NCBI GenBank assembly: GCA_002095305.1
Contig: MIEI01000054.1
Coordinates: 1 to 33,496 of the forward strand
Source: Pantoea brenneri
GTDB taxonomy: Bacteria > Pseudomonadota > Gammaproteobacteria > Enterobacterales > Enterobacteriaceae
Direction of reading: 5' to 3'
DNA: 33,496 nt
The notes beneath the pieces were generated by a model. The model did no database searches. It saw only the letters and a program-made list of their open reading frames with translations, and had not been told where the DNA came from. Below, piece after piece: positions 15,725-24,000 of the stretch (positions are counted from its first letter, which is position 1; every line of letters starts with the position of its first letter). Position numbers and translations under genes: made by a program.

Positions 15725-15752
15725 TCTCCTCTGCGGATTCACGCAGAGGAGA
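15725..15752 (+). terminator. stem-loop downstream of opgB
   Basis: CTCCTCTGCG and CGCAGAGGAG, plus a flanking T-A pair, form an 11-bp perfect stem with a 6-base loop, 15 bp after the opgB stop. The following ATCTTCCC is only weakly T-rich, so it is a probable transcript-end hairpin of uncertain terminating strength. Confidence 0.5.
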
Positions 15753-15926
15753 TCTTCCCGCATCAGACGCCGAAGGTTGCGAGACCGCTCGCAATCCACT
15801 GCACGTTACTTGTTGAACTAATTGATATTTTTCGGAAAGGCGCGCAAAGTACAACCGGCTTAGTGGTACCCTTTGTGTGATCTGTCATCCTCTCGCTATC
15901 GCCGTATTGCCGGGAGAGAGGCAGAC

Positions 15927-16799
15927 ATGACAAGCACCATGATGAAGACCCACCAGGCCTTTAAAGCCCTGCAGCGGGCAGGGATCGATGAGCAGCAAGC
16001 GGAGGCGATGGTGGAGATCTTTACGGATATGCAGCAGGGAAAACCGGACCAGCCAGACGATAAGCAACTCAGCCGGGTTGAACAAAAAGTCGACCGGGTC
16101 GATGAGCGCGTCGGCCACGTTGAGCAAAAAGTCGATCAGGTCGAACAAAAAGTTGAACTGATCGATGAGCACGTTGGCAATGTTGAACGCAAAGTCGATC
16201 AGGTCGACCGAAAAGTTGAACAGACAGATGAGCGCGTTAGCAATGTTGAACGCAAAGTTGATCAGGTCGACCGAAAAGTTGAACAGATAGATGAGCGCGT
16301 TGGCAATGTTGAACGCAAAGTCGATCAGGTTGACCGAAAAGTCGAACAAATCGATGAGCGGGTTGGCAATGTTGAACGCAAAGTCGATCAGGTTGACCGA
16401 AAAGTTGAACAGATAGATGAGCGACTCGGCAATGTTGAACGCAAAGTCGATCAGGTTGAACGAAAAGTCGACCTGATGGATGAGCGACTCGGCAATGTTG
16501 AACGAAAAGTCGACCTGATGGATGAGCGACTCGGCAATGTTGAACGAAAAGTCGACCAGATCGATGAGCGTCTGGGGCACGTTGAAAGAAAAGTCGATAA
16601 GCTGGGTATCCGGCTTAACCAGGTTGAAATCAAAGTCGATAAGCTGGAGGCTGGCCTGATCAGCTTAACCCGAACGGTCGAGAATCTCAGAGATGAAGTA
16701 ATGACCGTGAAAAACGACATGCGCTGGATTAAGCGACTGTTAATGGTGATGACCACCACCCTGCTGGTGGCGGCCGTGAAAACCTGTTTATCTGAATAA
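15927..16799 (+). CDS. heptad-repeat coiled-coil protein with C-terminal membrane anchor (DUF1640/CCDC90-like)
   Basis: This 290-residue protein has a helical head (about 1-50: KTHQAFKALQRAGIDEQQAEAMVEIF), then about 30 unbroken heptads from VEQKVDR onward. Positions 1 and 5 of each heptad are V/I/L, the hallmark of a long parallel coiled coil. The core alternates three heptads, IDERVGN, VERKVDQ and VDRKVEQ. The tail has one likely membrane helix (IKRLLMVMTTTLLVAAV) ending KTCLSE, so it is probably a tail-anchored protein with the rod in the cytoplasm. The head resembles bacterial DUF1640/CCDC90 proteins. The start ATG 15927 follows GGGAGAGAGG. Its function is unknown; scaffolding or envelope spacing are guesses. 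Confidence 0.82.
   Translation: MTSTMMKTHQAFKALQRAGIDEQQAEAMVEIFTDMQQGKPDQPDDKQLSRVEQKVDRVDERVGHVEQKVDQVEQKVELIDEHVGNVERKVDQVDRKVEQTDERVSNVERKVDQVDRKVEQIDERVGNVERKVDQVDRKVEQIDERVGNVERKVDQVDRKVEQIDERLGNVERKVDQVERKVDLMDERLGNVERKVDLMDERLGNVERKVDQIDERLGHVERKVDKLGIRLNQVEIKVDKLEAGLISLTRTVENLRDEVMTVKNDMRWIKRLLMVMTTTLLVAAVKTCLSE
16164..16604 (+). repeat. in-frame tandem repeats (63-bp x5, then 42-bp x3)
   Basis: Each unit begins GATGAGCG- or GATGAGCA- and encodes 21 residues (three heptads). Copies start at 16164, 16227, 16290, 16353 and 16416. From 16479 the period shortens to 42 bp (two heptads), with copies at 16479, 16521 and 16563. Units differ by only a few, mostly silent, bases, implying recent duplication or gene conversion. 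Confidence 0.95.
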
Positions 16800-16810
16800 G
16801 CAGCGACCGG

Positions 16811-17524
16811 TCAGGGCAGCTTGCGCAATGTTTCCAGCTTTTCGCGCTGCTGGCCATCGGCAGTAAAGTTGTCGCTGGCCAGCCAGCGCTGCAGGCCCTT
16901 TTTCACCTGCGGCCATTCGCCATCAATGATCGACAGCCAGCTGGTATCGCGACTGCGGCCTTTGTAAACAATCGCCTGGCGGAAATCGCCTTCGTAGCGG
17001 AAACCAAGACGTTCTGCCGCCCGACGTGATGGCGCATTGCAGCTATCACACTTCCACTCATAGCGGCGATAACCCAGCGTCTCAAAGGCGTAACGCATCA
17101 GCAGGAAATGGGCTTCCGTCGCCATGCGGGTCCGCTTCAGATGAGGTGAAAACGCCACATGTCCGACTTCGATCACGCCATGTTCCGGCTGAATCCGCAT
17201 CAACGCCAGGCTGCCTGCCGCCTGCCCGCTGACAAGATCGATTACCGCAAAGTGCAGCGGGTCACGGCTGGCCTCCAGCTGCGCCGCATGCTCCTGCCAC
17301 ACCTGCCGGTTATCAAACGGCCCGACAAACATATAGGTCCAGTCGCGGCCATCTTCCGCCGCGGCGTAGGCATCGAACAGCGCTTCGCCATGGCGCGCCA
17401 CGCTGAACGGCTCAAGCCGGCAAACTTCGCCAGTGAAAACCTGCGGCTGCGGAAAAGGACGGGGTTGCCAGTCCGGTAAATCGACCCCGACCGGCTGACC
17501 ATACTGATTAGTGTGTTGTGACAT
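16811..17524 (-). CDS. GNAT-family N-acetyltransferase (RimJ/RimL-like)
   Basis: This 237-residue protein has the GNAT fold as found in RimJ/RimL-type enzymes: LEPFSVARHGEALFDAY at the N-terminus, then VIEVGHVAFSPHLKRTRMATEAHFLLMRYAFE (in parts), covering the acetyl-CoA binding strand and helix, and RRYEWKCDSCNAPSRRAAERLGFRYEGDF (in parts). Typical substrates are protein N-termini, small amines or aminoglycosides; it cannot be assigned here. I choose ATG 17524, which follows GGAGGCGAT; upstream in-frame starts lack a ribosome site. It is divergent from a MocR-type regulator, a common pairing in which the regulator controls the acetyltransferase. Confidence 0.85.
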   Translation of the reverse strand: MSQHTNQYGQPVGVDLPDWQPRPFPQPQVFTGEVCRLEPFSVARHGEALFDAYAAAEDGRDWTYMFVGPFDNRQVWQEHAAQLEASRDPLHFAVIDLVSGQAAGSLALMRIQPEHGVIEVGHVAFSPHLKRTRMATEAHFLLMRYAFETLGYRRYEWKCDSCNAPSRRAAERLGFRYEGDFRQAIVYKGRSRDTSWLSIIDGEWPQVKKGLQRWLASDNFTADGQQREKLETLRKLP

Positions 17525-17562
17525 ATCGCCTCCAGGCTTCAGATGATGCCTGCAGATTGCCA

Positions 17563-17607
17563 CTATCATGGTGGGTTAAAAAGTACCACAATGTTTGAAA
17601 ATGATAG
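17563..17607. promoter_or_regulatory. inverted repeats in the GNAT/MocR divergent promoter
   Basis: CTATCAT (17563-17569) and ATGATAG (17601-17607) form a perfect 7-bp inverted repeat. Between them GTGGGTTAAAAAGTACCAC has GTGG/CCAC arms. MocR-type regulators often bind such repeats in the shared promoter of a divergent partner, so this is a candidate operator; the footprint is unknown. Confidence 0.4.
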
Positions 17608-17624
17608 ATCCACGGGAGCGCGCC

Positions 17625-19073
17625 ATGAAGCCGGAGAGCCATCCTTTACTGCTGGCACCGTTAACGCCAGCCGCCGGAACCACGCTGCAGCAGCAGCTTT
17701 ACCAGCGGATTAAACAGGGCATTTTGCAGGGCCAGCTGGCTGCCGGGGCGATGTTACCTGCCACCCGGCAACTGGCCGCTGAGCTACAGGTCTCACGTAA
17801 TACGGTGCTTAACGTCTGGACTCAGCTGCAGGCGGAGGGCTATCTGATGAGCGATCGACAGGGTAGCCGCGTCAGCCTGCTGGCGTTACCGACAGCCCGG
17901 CCAGATGACAACGGGTTAGCTCACTGGCCGCTGGCAAAACGGCTTGATGCCCTTCAGCTCAGCCAGCGTTTCGATACCGGAACGCTGCCGCTGCGCCCCG
18001 GCATTCCGGCGCTGAATCATTTTCCGTTAGCCGCCTGGCGTCGGGCGCTTAATCATGTGCTGAACCACACGCCACCGCGCCAGTTGGGTTATGGCGACCC
18101 GCTGGGTGATCCTGAACTGCGTGCCGCACTGGCGCAGCAGTTGCGTATCACGCGCGGTGTTCGGTGTGATGCCGGACAGATTGTGATTACCGAAGGAGCG
18201 CAACAGGCGCTGATGCTGTGCGTCGCTCTGCTGAGCGATCCGGGTGACCACGGCTGGGTTGAAGATCCAGGCTATCGTGGGGCCAAAGCGGCCATGCAAG
18301 CCGGCGATCTGCGCGTGGTTCCGATTCCCATCGATCAGCAGGGCCTGGCTCCGCAGCCGCAACACTGGCAACAGTCCCCACCGCGCCTGATCTACACCAC
18401 GCCAACCCATCAGTATCCGACTGGCGCGGTGATGAGCGCAGCCCGGCGGCTGGCGCTGATTTCGGCGGCGCGGCAGCAGCAGGCGTGGATTATCGAAGAT
18501 GATTATGATGGCGACTTCCGGCACCACGGCGAGCCGATTGCCGCCATGCAGGGGATGACCGATAACGCGCCGGTGATCTATCTCGGCTCCTTCAGCAAGA
18601 CGCTGTTCCCTGCCCTGCGTATCGGCTTTATGGTGCTGCCCGCGCCGCTGGTCAGTAATCTGCGACCGGCGCTGCATCAGCTGCTACGTGGCGGTAATCC
18701 GCTGGAGCAGCAGGCGCTGGCACGCTTTATTCTCAGCGGCGATTACAGCCGGCATTTGAGTAAAATGCGCCGCCTCTATCGCCAGCGTCAGGCCCTGTTG
18801 CGCAGTGAACTGCAGCAGGCCGCGGGCCAGCCGATACCCTTACTGGGTGGCGACAGCGGAATGCATCTGGTCTTGCCAATCGAGGCGCATCAGAATGACG
18901 TGGCGATAGCCAACAGGCTGATTCAGGCTGGCTACGCGCCTGCGGCACTCTCGACCTTTTATCTGACTGAACCGGCACAGCGCGGCCTGGTGATTGGCTA
19001 TGGCAACAGCAGCAGCACGCAGATCACCGCGGCGGTACGACAGTTGCGCCGGGTGCTGGGCTGGCCGGGTTAA
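17625..19073 (+). CDS. MocR-family regulator (GntR HTH fused to PLP aminotransferase-like domain)
   Basis: This 482-residue protein has a GntR winged helix (LYQRIKQGILQGQLAAGAMLP then LAAELQVSRNTVLNVW, in parts) and a long linker. A class-I aminotransferase-like domain follows. Its PLP-lysine block is GSFSKTLFPALRIGFM; other PLP-site features are DDYDGDFRH and YTTPTHQYPTG. Such proteins usually act as transcriptional regulators sensing PLP or an amine, not as free aminotransferases. The start is ATG 17625, with GGGAG about 8 bases upstream; an ATG at 17601 is also in frame. It is divergent from the GNAT gene, and its stop overlaps the LacI-family stop through TTAA at 19070-19073. Confidence 0.9.
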   Translation: MKPESHPLLLAPLTPAAGTTLQQQLYQRIKQGILQGQLAAGAMLPATRQLAAELQVSRNTVLNVWTQLQAEGYLMSDRQGSRVSLLALPTARPDDNGLAHWPLAKRLDALQLSQRFDTGTLPLRPGIPALNHFPLAAWRRALNHVLNHTPPRQLGYGDPLGDPELRAALAQQLRITRGVRCDAGQIVITEGAQQALMLCVALLSDPGDHGWVEDPGYRGAKAAMQAGDLRVVPIPIDQQGLAPQPQHWQQSPPRLIYTTPTHQYPTGAVMSAARRLALISAARQQQAWIIEDDYDGDFRHHGEPIAAMQGMTDNAPVIYLGSFSKTLFPALRIGFMVLPAPLVSNLRPALHQLLRGGNPLEQQALARFILSGDYSRHLSKMRRLYRQRQALLRSELQQAAGQPIPLLGGDSGMHLVLPIEAHQNDVAIANRLIQAGYAPAALSTFYLTEPAQRGLVIGYGNSSSTQITAAVRQLRRVLGWPG

Positions 19074-20164
19074 CGTCTGCCGCGTGGCTCACTGTCGCTG
19101 GCCGGAGCAGCAATCGATTCCCGCAGTATCAGCCGGGCATCAAAGCGCGGCATTGGACCGGCCGCTTCGCCACGAATTTCGGCAATCAGCCGGCGTGCCG
19201 CTTCACGCCCCATCTCGTATACCGGTTGCGCCACTACCGTCAGCGGCGGCGTCACAATTTCGCTCCATGGAAAGTTGTCATACATCACGAAGGAGAGATC
19301 CGCCGGGATGCGCAGCCCGCGCTGCGTCACTTCACGCAGCAGCCACATCGCTACTACGCTGTCAGAGGCCACCAGCGCACTGGGTGGCTGCGGGCGCTGC
19401 CACAGCTCAGCCACGATGCGGGCGATCTGCGCTTCATCCAGCGCATTCACTTTTACCAGCGACGGATCAAATTCCACTCCCGCCGCGGCAAACGCCTGCA
19501 TCATGCCACCGACGCGCTGGGCAACCGGCGTCAGGCCAAAATCAGCTGGCGCACGGTAGTCACCGGTCAGCGCCATGCTGGTGACATAGGCGATATGACG
19601 ATGGCCGGCCTGCAGTAACCGGCTGGTGGCGTCAGCCGCCACTTTGGTGAATTCACAGCAGATCGCTTCGACATCAAGGCCGGTAACTGCACGATCGAAC
19701 AGTTTCAGCGCCCGGCCCTCTTCCAGCACCTGCATCAGATGGCTGTTTTGATCGCGCTCTGAACAACTGGGGGCCACGATAATGCCGTCGACCCGCTTCT
19801 CCAGCATCACCCGTACCGCATCCTGTTCAGCCTGCAGCTTTTCGTCGCTGTTGCTGAGCAGCAGATGGTAACCGGCGGTACGCGCCACATCCGCCATGCC
19901 GCGCAGGGCGAGGCCGAAGTGGGGATTTTCAATATCCCCGACAATCACACCGATGGTGTTAGAGCGCCCGGTATTCATGCTGCGCGCCAGCTCATTCGGA
20001 CGGTAGCCCAGTGCGGCAGCGGCGCTGTTTACCCGGGCCTGCACCTCATCACTGACCGCGCCATAGCCCCCGAGCGCACGCGCCGCCTGGGCCTTGGAAA
20101 CCTTTGCCGCGCGCGCCACATCCGCCACGGTGGGTGCTTTAGAACGTAATTTCTGGCTGGTCAT
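19070..20164 (-). CDS. LacI-family repressor of the adjacent ABC/oxidoreductase operon
   Basis: This 364-residue regulator has a LacI helix-turn-helix (TVADVARAAKVSKAQAARALGG, residues 12-33), hinge segment GYRPNELARSMNTGRS, then a type-1 periplasmic-binding core (IGVIVGDIENPHFGLALRGM, KRVDGIIVAPS). It ends EPRGRR. The start ATG 20164 has no clear ribosome site, so expression may be low. It is divergent from the ABC operon, with two perfect palindromes between. Although LacI-family members usually sense sugars, the operon has polar-amino-acid-type transport genes. The ligand is unknown. Its stop shares TTAA with the convergent MocR gene. Confidence 0.9.
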   Translation of the reverse strand: MTSQKLRSKAPTVADVARAAKVSKAQAARALGGYGAVSDEVQARVNSAAAALGYRPNELARSMNTGRSNTIGVIVGDIENPHFGLALRGMADVARTAGYHLLLSNSDEKLQAEQDAVRVMLEKRVDGIIVAPSCSERDQNSHLMQVLEEGRALKLFDRAVTGLDVEAICCEFTKVAADATSRLLQAGHRHIAYVTSMALTGDYRAPADFGLTPVAQRVGGMMQAFAAAGVEFDPSLVKVNALDEAQIARIVAELWQRPQPPSALVASDSVVAMWLLREVTQRGLRIPADLSFVMYDNFPWSEIVTPPLTVVAQPVYEMGREAARRLIAEIRGEAAGPMPRFDARLILRESIAAPASDSEPRGRR

Positions 20165-20240
20165 AATTATTTTGAATCACAGGTTGATGACAGGAAGATT
20201 GACGCCGAAAAAAGGCTGTGCTTAAACTCATTGTAACCCC

Positions 20241-20256
20241 TTGAGACCGGTCTCAC
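20241..20256. promoter_or_regulatory. operator palindrome copy 1
   Basis: TGAGACCGGTCTCA (20242-20255) is a perfect 14-bp palindrome with a central CG, as expected for a LacI-family operator. Its centre is 46 bp from that of copy 2. It is the copy closer to the LacI-family gene, whose start is at 20164. Confidence 0.8.
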
Positions 20257-20286
20257 AACGCCCACGTCCACAAGGTGTCACCTGCG

Positions 20287-20302
20287 TTGAGACCGGTCTC
20301 AA
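20287..20302. promoter_or_regulatory. operator palindrome copy 2
   Basis: TTGAGACCGGTCTCAA is a perfect 16-bp palindrome containing the same 14-bp core as copy 1. It is 57 bp before the binding-protein ATG at 20359, where a repressor would block the operon promoter. I could not identify convincing promoter hexamers. Confidence 0.8.
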
Positions 20303-20358
20303 AAATAATCACCGGCTCAACAGTCTCTGATGTTTAAACCTGCAAAAACGGATGAGCT

Positions 20359-21207
20359 ATGAAATCGCAAACCAAACCGGGCAAACGGCCTGGCATGCTG
20401 TTCGGCACTGTGTTCAGTAAGATGTTCAGCACCCTGCTCGCACTCTGTGCACTTTCGTTCTCTACGCTGGCTGCCAGCGATGACAATCCCTACGGCCTGA
20501 TCGAACCGGGCCAGCTACGCGTCGCCAGCGTCGGCGATTCCAGACCTTATACCTTCACCGATGCCAGCGGTCAGTTCACCGGCTTTGACGTCGAATTCTT
20601 TAAAAATGTCGCCCATCGCATGGGAATCGATAAGGTCGATTTTGTCGGTCAGGACTTCTCCGCCATCATGCCGGCGGTCGCCAACGGTCAGTATGATGCG
20701 GCGGTCGCGGCGATCGGCATCACCCCGGCACGTGAAAAAACCGTCGATTTCTCTACTGGCTATCTGGCGGGCTTTCTCACCGTGCTGACCCGCAGCGACA
20801 GCGGCGTGAAGAATGTCGCCAGTCTGGCAAAACGGCGGCTTGGCGTCGTTCAGGGCACGCTGCAGGAGAACTACGCGGTGGAACACTTCACCCAGACCGA
20901 CATCGTGCGCTTCCCGGATAACAACAGCGCGGTCTCGGCGCTCAATAATGGCACGCTCGACGCCATCTTCCTCGACTATGAGGCCGCCAAAAGCTACGCC
21001 GAACGCTTCAAGCTGGTCTCTGCTGCCGATATCCCCTCTTTTGATGCCCCGGCCGGTATCGCCATCGCCAAAGGCAAACCCGCCTTTAAGGCCGCACTGG
21101 ACAGCGCCATTAAAGCGGCGATGCAGGACGGCACCTGGCAGCGGCTCTATCAGAAGTGGTTCCCCGGCTCGCCAATGCCCAAACAGTATCTGCCTGGCGG
21201 TCAGTAA
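20359..21207 (+). CDS. ABC transporter periplasmic substrate-binding protein (polar amino acid family 3)
   Basis: This 282-residue protein is the periplasmic receptor of the importer. The N-terminus has a positive region, a hydrophobic stretch ([17 protein letters not shown]) and a probable signal-peptidase site after Ala39. The mature protein follows the SBP_bac_3 pattern: [62 protein letters not shown] (in parts) and [11 protein letters not shown]. Family members bind amino acids, opines or related cationic compounds. The start ATG 20359 follows GGATGAG. It is the first gene of the LacI-controlled operon; the spacing to the permease is 61 bp with two hairpins, which may favour higher binding-protein level. 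Confidence 0.92.
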   Translation: MKSQTKPGKRPGMLFGTVFSKMFSTLLALCALSFSTLAASDDNPYGLIEPGQLRVASVGDSRPYTFTDASGQFTGFDVEFFKNVAHRMGIDKVDFVGQDFSAIMPAVANGQYDAAVAAIGITPAREKTVDFSTGYLAGFLTVLTRSDSGVKNVASLAKRRLGVVQGTLQENYAVEHFTQTDIVRFPDNNSAVSALNNGTLDAIFLDYEAAKSYAERFKLVSAADIPSFDAPAGIAIAKGKPAFKAALDSAIKAAMQDGTWQRLYQKWFPGSPMPKQYLPGGQ

Positions 21208-21213
21208 AGTGGC

Positions 21214-21250
21214 GGACGTTCGCGTCCTGAGTTAACCGGGGAATGCCCCG
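21214..21250 (+). other. two tandem RNA hairpins between binding protein and permease genes
   Basis: GGACG-TTCG-CGTCC (21214-21227) and CGGGG-AATG-CCCCG (21237-21250) each form a 5-bp stem with a tetraloop. Without T-tracts they are unlikely terminators. Such structures after binding-protein genes commonly protect the upstream mRNA from 3' decay, raising receptor over permease; that role is inference. Confidence 0.5.
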
Positions 21251-21268
21251 CACTGCATGGAGACGGCG

Positions 21269-22075
21269 ATGGACTTGCTCACGATTCTTTCCCGCACCTT
21301 CTTTGATTTTTCCTCAATGAGGGAAGTGCTGCCGCAGATGCTGACCACCGGGCTGGTGAATACGGTGATTATCTCGCTGGCGGCCACCCTGCTTGGCACA
21401 CTGTTTGGCCTGCTGCTGGCGCTGATGGGCATTTCGCCCTCGCGCTGGCTGCGCCTGCCCGCCCGGCTGTATACCGATCTGTTTCGCGGTCTGCCGTCGA
21501 TTCTGACCATCCTGCTGATTGGTCAGGGCCTGGCGCGATTCAGCTATCAGCTGTTCGGTCCGACGCCTTACCCGCTGGGGATCTTCGCCCTCAGCCTGAT
21601 TGCCAGCGCCTACATGGGCGAGATTTTCCGCGCCGGCATTCAGAGCGTCGAACGCGGCCAGATGGAAGCCTGTCGCGCGCTGGGGATGAGCTATGGCCGG
21701 GCGATGCGGCTGGTGGTGATCCCGCAGGGGATCCGCCGGGTGCTGCCCGCCATCGTCAATCAGTTCATCGCCATCATTAAAGACTCGTCGCTGGTCTATC
21801 TGCTGGGGCTGATGACCCAGCAGCGCGAGCTGTTTCGCGTCGGTCAGGATGCGGCGGTGCTGACCGGCAATCTGTCGCCGCTGATGCTGGCCGGGCTGTT
21901 CTATCTGATCATCACCGTGCCGCTGACGCACATGGTCAACTACGTGGATGTGCGTTACCGCACCGGCCGCCGTCGCCTGACCGCGCCGCAAAGTGGTTTA
22001 AAAGAGGTGGAGGAAGTCAGACGGCCCAACGGCGCGCTGGCCACTCACCCGCTGACCGGAGGCAACCATGAATAA
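21269..22075 (+). CDS. ABC transporter permease (polar amino acid type)
   Basis: This 268-residue membrane permease has about five helices and the His/Glu/Gln/Arg/opine permease pattern. It includes [28 protein letters not shown] (in parts) and the ATPase-contact EAA loop [25 protein letters not shown] (in parts). The cytoplasmic C-terminus is a polar tail. The preferred start is ATG 21269, with GGAGA 5 bases upstream; ATG 21257 is in frame but would lack a close ribosome site. Only one permease gene is present, so it probably forms a homodimer. Its 3' end overlaps the ATPase gene by 8 bp. Confidence 0.9.
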   Translation: MDLLTILSRTFFDFSSMREVLPQMLTTGLVNTVIISLAATLLGTLFGLLLALMGISPSRWLRLPARLYTDLFRGLPSILTILLIGQGLARFSYQLFGPTPYPLGIFALSLIASAYMGEIFRAGIQSVERGQMEACRALGMSYGRAMRLVVIPQGIRRVLPAIVNQFIAIIKDSSLVYLLGLMTQQRELFRVGQDAAVLTGNLSPLMLAGLFYLIITVPLTHMVNYVDVRYRTGRRRLTAPQSGLKEVEEVRRPNGALATHPLTGGNHE

Positions 22076-22823
22076 CCGCACAACCAGCGCCAGCTGGCAC
22101 GGAGCCAGCCTGGAGCTGCGCGATCTGACCCTCGCCTATGGCCCGATTGAGGTGCTGCGTAACGTCTCGCTGCGGGTCGCGCCCGGCAGCACCACCTGCA
22201 TTATCGGGCCATCCGGCTCGGGCAAATCGACCCTGCTGCGCGGTATTAACCGGCTGCATGAACCGAAATCGGGCGATGTGCTGCTGGCCGACCGATCGGT
22301 ACTGCGCGACAAACCGGACGCACTGCGGCTGCGGATTGGCATGGTGTTTCAGCACTTCAACCTGTTTCCCGATCACAGCGCGCTGGAGAACGTGGCGCTG
22401 GCCCCGTGGCGCGTCAAAGGCTTGCCCAAAGCGCAGGCGATGGCGATTGCCCATCAGCGGCTGGAAGAGGTTGGTCTGGGTCCGCGCGCCGATCACCGGC
22501 CACGCGATCTCTCCGGCGGCCAGCAGCAGCGGGTGGCGATTGCCCGCGCGCTGGCGATGGATCCGGAGGTGATGCTGTTTGATGAGGCGACCTCGGCGCT
22601 CGATCCCGAACTGGTGAAAGGCGTGCTGACGCTGATGGCCGATCTCTGTCGTCGCGGCATGACGATGGTGGTGGTAACGCATGAAATGGGCTTTGCGCGC
22701 AAAGTGGCGGATCAGGTGGTGTTTATGGACGAAGGCGAGATTGTCGAAGCCGGGCCGCCAGCCGCTATTTTCGATGCGCCGCAGTCACCGCGCCTGCAAC
22801 GTTTTCTCTCTGAAGTGCTGTAA
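22068..22823 (+). CDS. ABC transporter ATP-binding protein (polar amino acid type)
   Basis: This 251-residue ATPase powers the importer. Walker A is GPSGSGKST, the signature is [15 protein letters not shown], Walker B is [14 protein letters not shown], and the switch histidine follows in [10 protein letters not shown], all intact and in the usual order for the HisP/GlnQ group. The start ATG 22068 follows GGAGGCAACC and lies within the end of the permease gene, indicating translational coupling. It is followed after 19 bp by the oxidoreductase gene. Confidence 0.95.
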   Translation: MNNRTTSASWHGASLELRDLTLAYGPIEVLRNVSLRVAPGSTTCIIGPSGSGKSTLLRGINRLHEPKSGDVLLADRSVLRDKPDALRLRIGMVFQHFNLFPDHSALENVALAPWRVKGLPKAQAMAIAHQRLEEVGLGPRADHRPRDLSGGQQQRVAIARALAMDPEVMLFDEATSALDPELVKGVLTLMADLCRRGMTMVVVTHEMGFARKVADQVVFMDEGEIVEAGPPAAIFDAPQSPRLQRFLSEVL

Positions 22824-22842
22824 CTGAGTAAGGAACCTGATA

Positions 22843-23955
22843 ATGGCGGTAAAAACTGAAATGAAAGTGGTGGTGCTGGGCGGTGGCGTGCTGGGCGTAT
22901 CGACGGCGCTCGAGCTGGCGAAACGCGGGGCAGCGGTAACCTTAGTGACCGAAGCCGCGCTCTGCTCCGGCGCCTCAGGACGCTCGCTGTCGTGGCTCAA
23001 CTCAGCGGGCGAGCGGTCGAAACCTTATCATGCGCTACGCATGGCCGGCATCGATCGCTATCGCACCCTGTTTGCCCGGCATCCGACACTCGACTGGCTG
23101 CGGTTTGACGGCGGGATCTGCTGGTCGGATAACGATGTTGCCGCGACGGAGGCGCGCCACGACTATGAAAAAGCCCACGGCTACGATTCACAGCTGATCA
23201 CGGCTGAAAACGTGGCGCAGGCGGATGCCGCAGTCGATCCCGATGCGCTGGCGGCCCAGGCAATATTTAATCCCGGTGAAGGCTGGGTCAGCCTGCCGCA
23301 TCTGGTGGATTATCTGGTCAATCAGTTCCGCGCGCTGGGCGGCGAAGTGGTAGAACACGCCGGTAAAGCCAGCGTGATCACCGATCGGGGCCGGGCCTGC
23401 GGCATTCGTAGCGATAAAGGCGAGCTGCGCGCCGATGCGGTGCTGGTTGCCTGCGGTCCCTGGACGCCGGATGTGGTGGCACCGCTCGGTGTGACTATCC
23501 CCAACGGCTCGCCGGTTTCGATGCTGGTGATCACCGAACCGTCCGCCCAGCCGCTGAAAGCGGTGCTGAACACCCCGCGCGCCGCGGTTCGTCCCAATCC
23601 TGGCAACCGTTTTGCGCTCGATCACGACTGGTATGAAGCTGATATCCAGCCGCTGGCCGACGGGGAATACCGGATTGATGAGCAGGTGGTGGCGCAGCTG
23701 GCGCAGGAAGCCAGCCGGTTATTGCGTGGCGATCGGCCGCTCAAAGCTGAGAGCTGGAAGATTGGCCTCAAGCCGATTCCAGGTGATGGCGATCCGGTGC
23801 TGGGTGAACTGCAAAAGGTGCCGGGCTGTTACGTGGCGTTCAGCCACTCCGGTGCCACGCTGGCGCTGATTGTCGGGGAATTACTGGCGGACGAGATGAT
23901 CAGCGGCGAAAAACATCCGATGCTGGCAAGCTTTGGTGCGGAGCGTTTCAGCTAA
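22843..23955 (+). CDS. FAD-dependent amino acid/amine oxidoreductase (DAO family)
   Basis: This 370-residue flavoprotein has the Rossmann FAD-binding start VVVLGGGVLGVSTALELAKRG (in parts; residues 9-29), the conserved SGASGRSLSWLNSAG segment, and a C-terminal GCYVAFSHSGATLALIVGELLADE (in parts) which closes the FAD site. DAO-family enzymes oxidise the C-N bond of amino acids, sarcosine, opines or Amadori compounds. The start ATG 22843 has AAGGAA about 8 bases upstream. As last gene of the importer operon it probably degrades the imported substrate. The exact substrate cannot be read from sequence. Confidence 0.88.
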   Translation: MAVKTEMKVVVLGGGVLGVSTALELAKRGAAVTLVTEAALCSGASGRSLSWLNSAGERSKPYHALRMAGIDRYRTLFARHPTLDWLRFDGGICWSDNDVAATEARHDYEKAHGYDSQLITAENVAQADAAVDPDALAAQAIFNPGEGWVSLPHLVDYLVNQFRALGGEVVEHAGKASVITDRGRACGIRSDKGELRADAVLVACGPWTPDVVAPLGVTIPNGSPVSMLVITEPSAQPLKAVLNTPRAAVRPNPGNRFALDHDWYEADIQPLADGEYRIDEQVVAQLAQEASRLLRGDRPLKAESWKIGLKPIPGDGDPVLGELQKVPGCYVAFSHSGATLALIVGELLADEMISGEKHPMLASFGAERFS

Positions 23956-23989
23956 AAAAAAGCCGGTCGTGCTGACCGGCTGATTTTTT
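23952..23989. terminator. bidirectional intrinsic terminator
   Basis: AGCCGGTC and GACCGGCT form an 8-bp stem with a 5-base loop (23961-23981). TTTTTT follows on the plus strand and a run of eight T follows on the minus strand. It ends both the oxidoreductase operon and the convergent RcnB-like transcript. Confidence 0.9.
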
Positions 23990-24000
23990 AACCGCTTATT

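Noticed and set aside
15885..16580. A 231-residue open frame on the minus strand across the coiled-coil gene
   Set aside because: It is a by-product of the 63-bp repeat lacking stop codons on the other strand. It has no supported start, its translation is a repetitive hydrophobic string, and the plus-strand gene explains the region better.
16164..16604. Regular repeats as a possible CRISPR array
   Set aside because: The units are directly adjacent, in frame and without unique spacers; they encode heptads.
21314..22682. Long minus-strand frames opposite the permease and ATPase genes
   Set aside because: They are antisense to genes with complete Walker and EAA motifs and have low-complexity His/Gln/Arg composition.
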